DNA from: SAR202 cluster bacterium bin87
Lineage (GTDB): Bacteria; Chloroflexota; Dehalococcoidia; Lucifugimonadales; UBA3495
Direction of reading: 5' to 3'
Assembly: GCA_002238825.1 (NCBI GenBank)
Contig: MPNC01000004.1
Location: forward strand, 193,241-257,240
Length of the DNA stretch: 64,000 nucleotides
Part shown: piece after piece, positions 1 to 7,596 of the stretch
How the letters are laid out: each line of letters starts with the position of its first letter
Numbering within the stretch: position 1 is the stretch's first letter
Notes under the pieces: model-generated
Told to the model about the DNA's origin: nothing
Database searches by the model: none
What the model saw: only the letters and a program-made list of their open reading frames with translations
Translations under genes and position numbers: made by a program

Positions 1-58
1 CGCGGATCAACGCGCGGAATTCGTCTATGGTGAGTTCGCCGATTGTTTGCGCGGCCAT
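1..58 (-). CDS. N-terminus of a small hypothetical protein (partial)
   Basis: An ATG on the minus strand at 58 follows a clear GGAGG ribosome site (66-62) and opens a frame that runs off the left edge. The visible peptide is MAAQTIGELTIDEFRALIR. No family can be assigned from 19 residues. The helical, acidic start would suit a small helical or antitoxin-like protein, but that is a guess. The ribosome site is the main support. Confidence 0.5.
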   Translation of the reverse strand, partial: MAAQTIGELTIDEFRALIR

Positions 59-160
59 GTTTCCTCCGGTCGGGAGTGTTGCGACGGGCAAGGGCTTCAT
101 GCAACCGGCGCGGGGTCGAGTCTAACACCGTGCGTTTGACAGCGGCAAACCGGGAAAACG

Positions 161-194
161 CTACCGCCGCCGGCAGGATCGCCGGCGGCGGTAG
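161..194 (-). terminator. Hairpin terminator after the two-repeat protein gene
   Basis: A perfect 14-bp GC-rich stem (CTACCGCCGCCGGC and its complement) encloses a 6-base loop. It lies 36 bases past the stop of the minus-strand gene at 230-1081. On that strand it is followed by CGTTTT, as expected of an intrinsic terminator. Confidence 0.65.
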
Positions 195-229
195 AAGAAG
201 TCCAGGATGCCTCGATTGGCGCGGTGTGG

Positions 230-1081
230 TTACCGTACCAGGTTGGGCGTGACTTCAGGGGGAATTCCGCCGGCTTCCATCTCGCGGCCGCGGGATTCCA
301 CCTGGGGGATCACCGAGGAGAGGAGGTCCTCGTCCAGGTCAGCGGCGACGCCGGGGTAACCGGCGCGCTCCAGCATGGCCTTGAGCTTGCCGGTCTTGAA
401 CTGGTCGAGGCACCAGCCCAGCGGGTCCGGAACCAGGGTCTTGTCCCAGAAGATCCGGTGGTTCTTGTTGCGCGGGCCGTAGTGGTAGTGCGGCTCGTCG
501 CGGAAGCAGTCGAAGGCCAGCAGCTCGGTCTCTTCCGTGAACACGCGGCCGGTGTTGCCGGCGAGGTCGCTGAGGACGTGGATGGCCAGCCCGCCGTCGC
601 CGGAGGCCTGGCGGCGCATCTCGAGGCCAAAGCGGATGTTGCCGGCTTCGATGATGTCAGTGCCGCGGTTGTGCTTGACGGTGTTGCGCTCGGCGGCGAA
701 CTTGGCCCGCGCCGTACTGTCCACCTCGGCCAACGCAGCATTGACGGCGTTCATATCCACGGCGCCGGCGGCGTCGGCGTAGCCAGCTGAGGTCAGCATG
801 GCGGCCAGGTTGTTGCGAATGGTCTTCACGGACCAGCCGATGGGGTTGCCGTCGACGGTGTGGTCCATGCGGTACTGGACGTTCTTGCCGTCGGGCGCGT
901 AGACGTAGCTCTTCTCGATGTCGAAGCAGTTGAAGCGCAGAGCGGTCTCGCCACCAACGTCAACCAGGATAACCACGCCCTGGTCGGAGTGGTCCTGGAT
1001 GTTGCCGTCCCACAACTCGTGCTGGACGATGAAGGTAACGTTGCCGGCCTCAAATCGAGCCCTTCCCGTCTGAGTGGTCAT
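230..1081 (-). CDS. Hypothetical protein with an internally duplicated domain
   Basis: A 283-residue soluble protein. Two halves repeat the same pattern: a CF..E..Y.Y.P..KN.....D.T....P.GW core, then L.AML..AGY, at about residues 50-106 and 187-245. This shows an internal duplication of a roughly 110-residue domain. There is no signal peptide or membrane segment. The start chosen is ATG at 1081 because GGGAGG lies just upstream; the frame stays open further but runs into a repeat element (1162-1321). It is followed by a strong hairpin terminator and may form a unit with the DinB gene upstream. Function unknown; the many conserved aromatic residues suggest a ligand-binding module, which is inference. 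Confidence 0.75.
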   Translation of the reverse strand: MTTQTGRARFEAGNVTFIVQHELWDGNIQDHSDQGVVILVDVGGETALRFNCFDIEKSYVYAPDGKNVQYRMDHTVDGNPIGWSVKTIRNNLAAMLTSAGYADAAGAVDMNAVNAALAEVDSTARAKFAAERNTVKHNRGTDIIEAGNIRFGLEMRRQASGDGGLAIHVLSDLAGNTGRVFTEETELLAFDCFRDEPHYHYGPRNKNHRIFWDKTLVPDPLGWCLDQFKTGKLKAMLERAGYPGVAADLDEDLLSSVIPQVESRGREMEAGGIPPEVTPNLVR

Positions 1082-1161
1082 ATTCGATTTCCTCCCTTTT
1101 CTTGAACGAAAGTAAGGGAAATATAACCGTGCGGTTTCGTGGGTGTCAAACGGGCGCCGCC

Positions 1162-1321
1162 GCTCACGCGTATCCATTCTGTCATCGTGAGGAGCGATGC
1201 GACGTGGCGGTCTCATTCCCGCAGCAGTGTTCGTTGCCCCAGCGAGATTGCCGCGCTTCGCTCGCAATGACAGTACCGGCGAGTTCGCAGTGACAGTGCC
1301 GGCGAAGCGGGTACGGGTGAG
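1162..1321. repeat. Composite repeat: family A element inside outer inverted repeat
   Basis: The inner family A element (1181-1271) begins GTCATCGTGAGGAGCG and ends CGCTCGCAATGAC, giving imperfect terminal inverted repeats. It is enclosed by an outer pair, GCTCACGCGTATCC on the left and GCGGGTACGGGTGAG on the right. It fills the spacer between two minus-strand genes. Confidence 0.8.
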
Positions 1322-1335
1322 GGCGCCGCCGGGGA

Positions 1336-1833
1336 TCACATCCCGAGGGCATCACGGATGGCGCGGAGTTGGTTGAGGTGCTCGCCCCAGTGCCGTTCCA
1401 GGCCGTCGATGAACGACTGCGCCGTGCGTGGTTCGTGGATCTCGCGGTGCGGCAGGTGGGCCATGGCGGTTCGTTCCTCGAAGTCCCCATCGCCGGCGTT
1501 GGCGATGGCGTCCTCGGCGGTTTGCAGGATGGCCAAGGGTCCCGCCAGGGCATCGTCGATTTCGGCGGCAAGGCGATCCGGCGTCATGTTGCTGATGTCG
1601 GGCAGGATGGTGACCTCTTCAAGATTGCCGTTCAATACGCCGGCGATAACGCTGCCGATGCCCCCTTCGGGAGTGTCCACCAGGTGGTAAAGGACCTCGC
1701 GGGCGCACCATGGATCAGCGTCGGATCCGGAGGCGTCCTTCCAGTCCAGGCAGTAGTCCATGCCGTCCAGAAGCGTGGTCAGTTCCTCGCGGACGCGGCG
1801 GACGGTGGCGAGGTTAGTAGCGCGGTCGGCCAT
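1336..1833 (-). CDS. DinB/YfiT-like four-helix protein
   Basis: A 165-residue protein matching the DinB-like fold: a helix with WCAREVLYHLVDTPEG early and a C-terminal RHWGEHLNQLRAIRDALG helix. The spaced histidines are typical of the metal site in this superfamily. Members are often thiol-dependent transferases or stress proteins; the substrate cannot be read from sequence. ATG at 1833 is chosen over an ATG-like codon 11 residues upstream because GGAGAG precedes it. Its start overlaps the stop of the upstream membrane protein gene by 20 bases, suggesting co-translation. A second DinB protein is encoded at 54129. Confidence 0.75.
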   Translation of the reverse strand: MADRATNLATVRRVREELTTLLDGMDYCLDWKDASGSDADPWCAREVLYHLVDTPEGGIGSVIAGVLNGNLEEVTILPDISNMTPDRLAAEIDDALAGPLAILQTAEDAIANAGDGDFEERTAMAHLPHREIHEPRTAQSFIDGLERHWGEHLNQLRAIRDALGM

Positions 1834-2548
1834 ATTCGTACTCTCCGGTTGCGTTTTGAGGGGCATCGTCGGCGTCGAGGGTCGGCGCTGGCGGCTTGAG
1901 CCGGCCGGCGACCAGCCATATTCCGCTCACGACGAGCCAGGCGAGGAAGGCAATGCCCGACACGCGGTGCATGGCGGTGGCGGCGTCGACCCAGATGAAC
2001 AGCATGACGACACCGATGACGAGATCAGCGACGGCTGCGCCCTTGAGCAGGCCGCCCACCCGCCACTGTACCGGGGCCAGGGCGATGAGACCTAGGCCGG
2101 CCAGGGAGAAGCCGAGCTTGCCGGTGATCCAGCGGGCGGTGTCCAGGCGGCTTGCCAACTCGAACAAGCCGGCGTCATCGAATGCGATTGCGGACGGGCC
2201 AATGTTGGTCAGGATGAGGGCGCACACGCCCGATACGACCGTTATGACGCCCGACAACGACAGGGCGGTCGTTGCCAGTTTCGCCGGCGCCGAAAACCAG
2301 GGCGTCGTCACGGATCTCAATAGTCCCGCCGCCACCACCAGAAAGATGCCAGAGGCGATGCGGGCCACGGCGCTATAGATGTAGGCCAGCGTATTCTCGT
2401 CGATTGCCTCGAGAGACAGGCGCAGGGTCGGCTGGTCGGCATCGGCCATGATCCGGGTGGGCACCATGATCGCGGTGGCCAGGGCGGTGAGCAGGAGGAA
2501 GACGCCGGCCAGCCGAGGGCTGGCAGCGTTAAAGGCGGCGATGGACAT
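1814..2548 (-). CDS. Multi-pass membrane protein, unknown function
   Basis: A 244-residue protein with about six hydrophobic helices (around residues 10-30, 52-75, 90-112, 140-160, 168-188 and 192-213) and a short polar C-terminal tail. The layout resembles small bacterial integral membrane proteins of the DUF4386 kind, but I see no diagnostic motif, so no function is assigned. Its 3' end overlaps the DinB gene and 16 bases separate it from the upstream small helical gene, so all may be one minus-strand transcript. Confidence 0.7.
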   Translation of the reverse strand: MSIAAFNAASPRLAGVFLLLTALATAIMVPTRIMADADQPTLRLSLEAIDENTLAYIYSAVARIASGIFLVVAAGLLRSVTTPWFSAPAKLATTALSLSGVITVVSGVCALILTNIGPSAIAFDDAGLFELASRLDTARWITGKLGFSLAGLGLIALAPVQWRVGGLLKGAAVADLVIGVVMLFIWVDAATAMHRVSGIAFLAWLVVSGIWLVAGRLKPPAPTLDADDAPQNATGEYEYGRPRY

Positions 2549-2564
2549 GTCAATCGGTCACGTG

Positions 2565-2918
2565 TCAGGCAGTCAGGGGGAGGAGACGGTTGATGAGGGT
2601 GTGGGTTTTCGCTACCGCGCTATTCAACAACTCTGGAGGCATATCGTTGTGGTAGAAATGGGCGTGCAATCTCTGGGCTTCGCTGAAGTCGCGCCGGATG
2701 GACCCATCGCCCAATTCACTCACCAGGTTACGTACCGTGGCCCGGCGATGTTGATGGTCCTGTATGGGCTCCCGGCGATTCATGGCGATGACTATGACAA
2801 TCTGAGTGACCGCGCCCCACAGCATTTCGGCGCCGACCATGGATCTACCGGCACCGAAAAAATGATCTGCGAGAGCGATGAATTCCCGCGCGGCCCTGAT
2901 GCGCTCCTCGGCGGTCAT
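2565..2918 (-). CDS. Small helical protein, HEPN/PaREP1-like (second of a pair)
   Basis: A 117-residue all-helical protein. GAEMLWGAVTQIVIVIA near residue 30 and LHAHFYHND near residue 88 match the A..LW.A....A and LH.(N/H)FY signatures shared by small HEPN or PaREP1-like proteins. Its ATG overlaps the stop of the preceding gene (ATGA at 2918-2915), so the two are translationally coupled. No nucleotidyltransferase (MNT) gene is adjacent. HEPN proteins are often RNases in toxin systems, but the RX4-6H catalytic motif is not evident here. Related genes occur at 2915, 43637, 58986, 59374 and 60651. Confidence 0.65.
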   Translation of the reverse strand: MTAEERIRAAREFIALADHFFGAGRSMVGAEMLWGAVTQIVIVIAMNRREPIQDHQHRRATVRNLVSELGDGSIRRDFSEAQRLHAHFYHNDMPPELLNSAVAKTHTLINRLLPLTA

Positions 2919-3283
2919 TCGATCCGGCGCGCCGGGCGTCCCAGTATCCTTTCGACAAAGCCCGGAGCAAGATCCCAGTCTTCGATCACTTCGTAGTCTT
3001 CAAATATTTTCCATTGGGCGTTGGCTCGGTGACACTCAGCATAGTTCAGCTCCGATTCAGCGGAGGATTCATCTGACTGTTCACGGGCGATCTTGCGCCC
3101 GGCCGCGTAAATTTCCTCAAAGGTTGCGTGGGGCCAACCCCTTTCTTCGGCAACGAACTTGATGGCCAACGCGGTGGCGTCCCACATTTTCTGGCTGGCC
3201 AAGCAGTAATCCTGCTGGCCCAATGCCAGATCGGCCTCCCAAACTACGCTCTGAACTTTTCGCGCTTGCTTCGGCGATAGCAT
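2915..3283 (-). CDS. Small helical protein, HEPN/PaREP1-like (first of a pair)
   Basis: A 122-residue helical protein with CLASQKMWDATALAIKFVA near residue 25, the same A..MW.AT signature as the other small helical proteins of the window, but without the LH..FY motif. The start is placed at ATG 3283 (MLSPKQAR). An upstream in-frame codon at 3316 falls inside the -10 hexamer TATAAT (3320-3315) and cannot be the start if that promoter is used. Coupled by ATGA overlap to the gene at 2565. Function unknown; possibly one subunit of a two-protein module. Confidence 0.65.
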   Translation of the reverse strand: MLSPKQARKVQSVVWEADLALGQQDYCLASQKMWDATALAIKFVAEERGWPHATFEEIYAAGRKIAREQSDESSAESELNYAECHRANAQWKIFEDYEVIEDWDLAPGFVERILGRPARRIE

Positions 3284-3314
3284 GGCTCTCTCCGATTTGG
3301 ATCCACACCCAACC

Positions 3315-3320
3315 ATTATA
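3315..3320 (-). promoter_or_regulatory. -10 box for the small helical protein pair
   Basis: TATAAT on the minus strand, 32 bases upstream of the ATG at 3283. No convincing -35 hexamer is visible. Confidence 0.5.
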
Positions 3321-3337
3321 GCGGCTGCACGGAGCGT

Positions 3338-4666
3338 CTAGCTGCTGGCAGCGGCCGGCTCGGGGTCGCGGCTTCGGCCGGGGATGGCCAGGGAGGCGAG
3401 GAAGCCCACGGCGTAGATGCCGCCGGCGATGAAGAAGCCGTACTGCCAGCCGAGCCACTCGATGGGGCCGAAGATGAACACGGCGGCGACGGCTCCGAAC
3501 AGCACGTTGTTGCCCCACATCAGGCCGAGGAAACTGGACTCCAGGCGGTAGCGGGCGGCGACGTCGGCCGCGGCTGCCGAGGTGAGGTTGATCACCGTGA
3601 AGTGCTGTAAACCGTAGAGGGCGACGCAGACCGTTATCCAGACGGAGTACTGTTGCCCGCCCAGGGGAATGGCGATGGTCAAGACCGTGGCAAAGGCCAT
3701 CAGGAACACGATGAGCGGTTTGCGTCCCACCCTGTCGGACAGCGCGCCCAACAGCGGGGCGGTCACCATCGCCGGGCCGACCATCAGCGCCAGGTGGGCC
3801 GAGGCCTGGAAGGTGTTGATGCCCAGCGCCTGGGTGAGGTACAGCGGCACCAGGAACAGCATGGACCCGTCGGCCATGCCGCGCACCGCGGCCACCGCGA
3901 AGATGGCCCACAGGCCCGTCCCCCGGAAGGCTACGTAGGTGCCCTGCCACATGGTCCGCAGCCGTTGCCCCAGATCGACGTTCACGGGCGGCGCGTTGCC
4001 GGCGTGGCGCAGCAGTCCGTAGATGACGAAGGTGGCGACGAACATGATGGGCGCGCCAAAGGCCAGTATCCAGCGCCAGCTGACCGGCTCGATGCCCAGT
4101 TCCCAACCGACGGCCAGCCCGTCGGCGGCCTCCCAGCGCAATGCGCCGAGCAGCAGGATGCCGGCGATCATCGGGCCCACCACGTCGCCGACGCTGCCGG
4201 TGGAGCGGTGCATGGACAGGAACAGACCCCGGCGGGTGGGGAATCTCTGGGCCAGCAGGCCCAATGCGGGGGGATGCCATAAGGCGGCGCCGGACGACGC
4301 CAAAGCCAGCGCCATCAGGATCACCCCATATGACGGCGATATCGCGATCAGCAGCAGGCCCACGGCGGTGAGCAGGGCGCTGATGGACAGCACCCACGCG
4401 ATCCGGTGGTGGAGCAGGTCGGACAGGAACCCACCGGTGACGCTGGTGATGCCCGCCGCGGCCGAGCGCACAGCCACGATGGCCCCCACCTGCAGCGCGC
4501 CCAGACCCAGGTCCACAGCCATCACCGTGGTCAGCAGCGGGATGCTGTTGGAGATGAGGTGTTCGAAGCCGTGGGCGCCGATCAGCGTGGACGCCAGTAC
4601 ACGGTTGCCGGTGCGACGGTCACCCGCCGCCGGCGCATCGGGAAGCGTCCCCTGCGCTGCTGCCAA
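3338..4666 (-). CDS. MFS transporter (first tandem paralogue)
   Basis: A 442-residue major facilitator with about 12 hydrophobic helices. The N-terminal half carries GGFLSDLLHHRIAW, matching the G-x-x-x-D/R loop 2-3 motif, and LSDRVGRKPLI in the second half repeats it. It is clearly homologous along its whole length to the next gene upstream (4685-6028), sharing ALWHPPALGLLA and FLSMHRSTGSVGDV. The open frame begins with TTG at 4666 and has no strong ribosome site; conserved sequence begins near residue 20, so the start is uncertain. Substrate unknown; proton-driven uptake or efflux of a small organic molecule is likely. Confidence 0.85.
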   Translation of the reverse strand: MAAAQGTLPDAPAAGDRRTGNRVLASTLIGAHGFEHLISNSIPLLTTVMAVDLGLGALQVGAIVAVRSAAAGITSVTGGFLSDLLHHRIAWVLSISALLTAVGLLLIAISPSYGVILMALALASSGAALWHPPALGLLAQRFPTRRGLFLSMHRSTGSVGDVVGPMIAGILLLGALRWEAADGLAVGWELGIEPVSWRWILAFGAPIMFVATFVIYGLLRHAGNAPPVNVDLGQRLRTMWQGTYVAFRGTGLWAIFAVAAVRGMADGSMLFLVPLYLTQALGINTFQASAHLALMVGPAMVTAPLLGALSDRVGRKPLIVFLMAFATVLTIAIPLGGQQYSVWITVCVALYGLQHFTVINLTSAAAADVAARYRLESSFLGLMWGNNVLFGAVAAVFIFGPIEWLGWQYGFFIAGGIYAVGFLASLAIPGRSRDPEPAAASS

Positions 4667-4684
4667 TCCGAATTTACCCTGCGG

Positions 4685-6028
4685 CTAGGCCGGCGACGGG
4701 ACGGCCTCGGGTTCGCGCGGCTTGCCGGGGATCAGCAGCGAGACGAGGAAGCCGGCGAAGTAGATGGCGGCGGCGATGAAGAAGCCGTACTGCCAGTCGA
4801 ACCATTCCACCGGACCGAAGATCATGAAGGCGGCGATGGCGCCGAACAGGGTGTTGTTGCCCCACATCAGGCCGAGGAAACTGGACTCCAGCCGACGGCC
4901 GGCGGCGATGTCGGCGGCGGCGGCCTGGGTCAGGTTGTTGACCGAGAAGTTCATCATCCCGTAGATGGCGACGAAGACGGTGATCCACGGGCTGTAGCCC
5001 TCGCCGCTGACCATGATGATGGCGATGGTGAGCATCGTGGTGACGCCCATGATGAAGATGATCAGGGGGCGGCGGCCGATGCGGTCGGAGAGCGAGCCGA
5101 TGATCGGGCCGAAGAGGATGCCGGGGAGCACCATGAGCATGACGTGGACGGCGGCCTGGAACTCGCCGACTCCCAGGTGGATCAGATACAGGGGGACCAG
5201 GAACACGAGGGACCGGTCGGCCATGCCGCGCACGGCGGAGACGGTGAAGATGGACCACATGCCGGTGCCGCGGAAGGCGTCCTTCATGCCGGCCCAGTTG
5301 GTGCGGACGCGGGCGCCGATGTCGACGTTTACCGGCCGCTCGCTGCCGGCGTTGCGCAGCAGGATGAAGATGACCACCGTGGCGATGAACATCACCGGCG
5401 TGCTGAACCCCAGGATGTAGCGCCAGTCCACGGTGCCCCAGGGCAAGGGCCACGACACTGCGACCTCGGCATCGCCAACGCCGCCGCTCCAGGTCAAAGC
5501 GCCGGCGATGAGCGCGCCTGCGGCCAAGGGGCCGATGACGTCGCCCACGCTGCCGGTGGAACGGTGCATGGATATGAACAGGCCGCGCCGCTCGGGGAAG
5601 CGCCGGGCGAGCAGGCCCAGGGCCGGCGGGTGCCACAGCGCGCTGCCCATGGATCCCAGGGCCAGGGCGCAGAGGATCAGGGCGTAGGACGGGGCGATGG
5701 ACATGAGCAGGTAGCCGGTGCCGATCATCAGCGTGCTGATCGCCAGCACCCAGGCCACCCTATGGTGGAACAGATCGACCAGGAACCCGCCGGCGGTGCT
5801 GGTGATGCCGCCGAAGATGGAGCGGATGGCAACCACCGCGCCGACGCTGAGCGCGCCCAGCTCGAACTCGGTGATGATGGCCAGGATGATGATGGGGATG
5901 CTGTGGGCGTACAGGTGCTCGAAGGCATGAGCGCCCACCAGCGTTGTCGCCATCACCGAGCCCTTGGTACGGGGCGGCGCATCCTGCGTCGTGGATTGAG
6001 AGGGGCTGACGCCGGCTGCCTGTGCCAT
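4685..6028 (-). CDS. MFS transporter (second tandem paralogue)
   Basis: A 447-residue major facilitator with 12 predicted helices, GGFLVDLFHHRVAW and LSDRIGRRPLI loop motifs, and the same SMHRSTGSVGDVIGPL segment as its neighbour at 3338. ATG at 6028 is preceded by TGAGGAG, a good ribosome site, and by a TATAAT box at 6077-6072. The 18-base gap to the downstream paralogue suggests a two-gene operon produced by tandem duplication. Substrate unknown. Confidence 0.9.
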   Translation of the reverse strand: MAQAAGVSPSQSTTQDAPPRTKGSVMATTLVGAHAFEHLYAHSIPIIILAIITEFELGALSVGAVVAIRSIFGGITSTAGGFLVDLFHHRVAWVLAISTLMIGTGYLLMSIAPSYALILCALALGSMGSALWHPPALGLLARRFPERRGLFISMHRSTGSVGDVIGPLAAGALIAGALTWSGGVGDAEVAVSWPLPWGTVDWRYILGFSTPVMFIATVVIFILLRNAGSERPVNVDIGARVRTNWAGMKDAFRGTGMWSIFTVSAVRGMADRSLVFLVPLYLIHLGVGEFQAAVHVMLMVLPGILFGPIIGSLSDRIGRRPLIIFIMGVTTMLTIAIIMVSGEGYSPWITVFVAIYGMMNFSVNNLTQAAAADIAAGRRLESSFLGLMWGNNTLFGAIAAFMIFGPVEWFDWQYGFFIAAAIYFAGFLVSLLIPGKPREPEAVPSPA

Positions 6029-6071
6029 GTATTGCGCTCCTCAGAAGGTGGCCAGGGGCGGAATTGGGCGC

Positions 6072-6077
6072 ATTATA
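6072..6077 (-). promoter_or_regulatory. -10 box of the tandem MFS operon
   Basis: GAGTGTATAAT on the minus strand, 44 bases upstream of the ATG at 6028. It contains a full TATAAT with no clear -35. Confidence 0.5.
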
Positions 6078-6125
6078 CACTCCAACCCAGATGACGCCAC
6101 AGCAGTGCTCACGTCGGGCTTGTTT

Positions 6126-6226
6126 TGCAAGCAAGGTGCAAGCAAAATCCAGCGGCGCTCCGGCAGGAACGGAGTGGCGTCAGCGGCCAAATTGCGCGTT
6201 TCTGCAAGCAACGTGCAAGCAAAATC
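6126..6226. repeat. Two 24-base direct repeats
   Basis: TGCAAGCAAGGTGCAAGCAA at 6126 and TGCAAGCAACGTGCAAGCAA at 6203 belong to a 24-base unit repeated with one mismatch, start to start 77 bases apart. Each unit itself contains TGCAAGCAA twice. They lie in the gene-free spacer between the MFS promoter and the next minus-strand gene. They could be a remnant of an integration site or a binding array; neither is shown. Confidence 0.6.
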
Positions 6227-6297
6227 GGGCTGCCTAGAACGGCAAGTTACGTCAAAGCACGCCCCTTCTCTAATCGAACAGAGTGTGTCAAGCCGCG

Positions 6298-7101
6298 TCA
6301 GTTGGTCGCACGGGAGTCATCGGTCCCACTGATGTCATGCTGGACGACTGACAGCGATATGGCGAGGCTGTCCGTGATATCCGGCCTGGTGGCCTCGGCG
6401 GCGCCGCGCTCGGCTGCCTTCTCCAGTGAGGATAGTTTTTCACCGGAGGGCGGAGTCGCCATCTGGACGGTCACGACGATTTCAAAGCTGTCACTGTCGT
6501 AATAGGTCACGCTGTCCTGTACACCGTCCTCCGCCATCACCGCGAAATGCGCTCCGATTACCGCTTCATCCGCCTCCCGCCTGGTGAACCCCGGGTCTTT
6601 GCCTGCTTGTAGGCTGATCGCAACGTGAGGGTTTTCGGACTGGAATTTGTCGATGGCATTCCGGGCGTTGCCGGAGATGGAACCTGAAAACTTGATCCGG
6701 GCCGATGACCCGCTGGTGATGGCGACATCAACGACGCTGTCGGGTTCGTCGTCCTCGATGGCCGTTACCATGCTTGAGAAGTCGTCGCCCCAGGCATAAC
6801 GCGCGATGGACTCATCGAGCGTGATGCCATCCTGGTTCGCGATGAATTGCAGGTCGTTCAACTCGGCGAGGCTGCTGATGCTGGGGTGTTGGCGGACCAG
6901 CGCAGCCGCTTCGTGGGGGCTCAACGTCGCCATGTTGTGGTGGCTCACCACCGCCTCGCCGTCACCGTGACCAGTTGACAGCACGGCGATCACGACCACG
7001 GCCGCGATCACGCCCAGGACGCCGCCGCCGTAGGCGAGCCACATGTACCAGCGGGTCCAACGATTGTTTGGTGAGCCGCGTCGCTCATTCTCGGTCATCA
7101 T
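6298..7101 (-). CDS. Membrane-anchored hypothetical protein
   Basis: A 267-residue protein with a short polar N-terminus, one membrane helix at about residues 18-42 (WLAYGGGVLGVIAAVVVIAV), and a soluble region outside. The ATG pair at 7101/7098 follows GGAGGC. The soluble part contains an SGSSARIKFSGSISGNARNA segment and ends in charged residues; no enzyme motif is seen. It would be held on the outer face of the membrane. Function unknown. Confidence 0.65.
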   Translation of the reverse strand: MMTENERRGSPNNRWTRWYMWLAYGGGVLGVIAAVVVIAVLSTGHGDGEAVVSHHNMATLSPHEAAALVRQHPSISSLAELNDLQFIANQDGITLDESIARYAWGDDFSSMVTAIEDDEPDSVVDVAITSGSSARIKFSGSISGNARNAIDKFQSENPHVAISLQAGKDPGFTRREADEAVIGAHFAVMAEDGVQDSVTYYDSDSFEIVVTVQMATPPSGEKLSSLEKAAERGAAEATRPDITDSLAISLSVVQHDISGTDDSRATN

Positions 7102-7596
7102 CTGGAAGCCTCCTACGGAGCCGCGGCCCATACAAAGAGGGAATTTCGCTACTCGAGATTTGACTGACAGGCAGTCAGAACTGGTCAATTTGATGACGAA
7201 TCTCTTCGCAGAGCACTAGCTATCTTGGAACAAACATCGCGGTGTAACAGATGCCCCTTTTCCCAAGATGCTTCGACCGAAAGCTCGTCACCTGCGAAAC
7301 TGCCGGCAATGCAAGAGCCACGCGGTCGCCCAACTCAACCTCTCGGCAAAATTGCGCTGCCAAGGCCACCGACCACAACGGAGCGCGATTCAGCATACCG
7401 GTCTTACCTGACGAAAACCGAAAGGCGCCACAGATCCGAGCAAATTGGACATGCCGCCATTCCATCAACGGGAAGGGTTCCATCCGGCACTCTATCCTCA
7501 CACCAGCGCCGGCTTGCGGATCGATGGCTCATGCGTACCAGGTTTGTCCTTAGGAGGAGCGGCGCGACGTGCCGAACTATCGTGCACGCGAGAGCG
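7102..7596. other. Gene-free spacer
   Basis: No open frame here has coding-like composition or a ribosome site. A short inverted repeat (TGACTG, loop, CAGTCA at 7161-7177) lies just upstream of the membrane protein gene and may be part of its leader or an operator. Nothing else recognisable. Confidence 0.5.

Noticed and set aside
4406-6094. A 562-codon plus-strand open frame rich in Asp, Gly and His
   Set aside because: Antisense to the tandem MFS genes; composition is that of a reverse frame.
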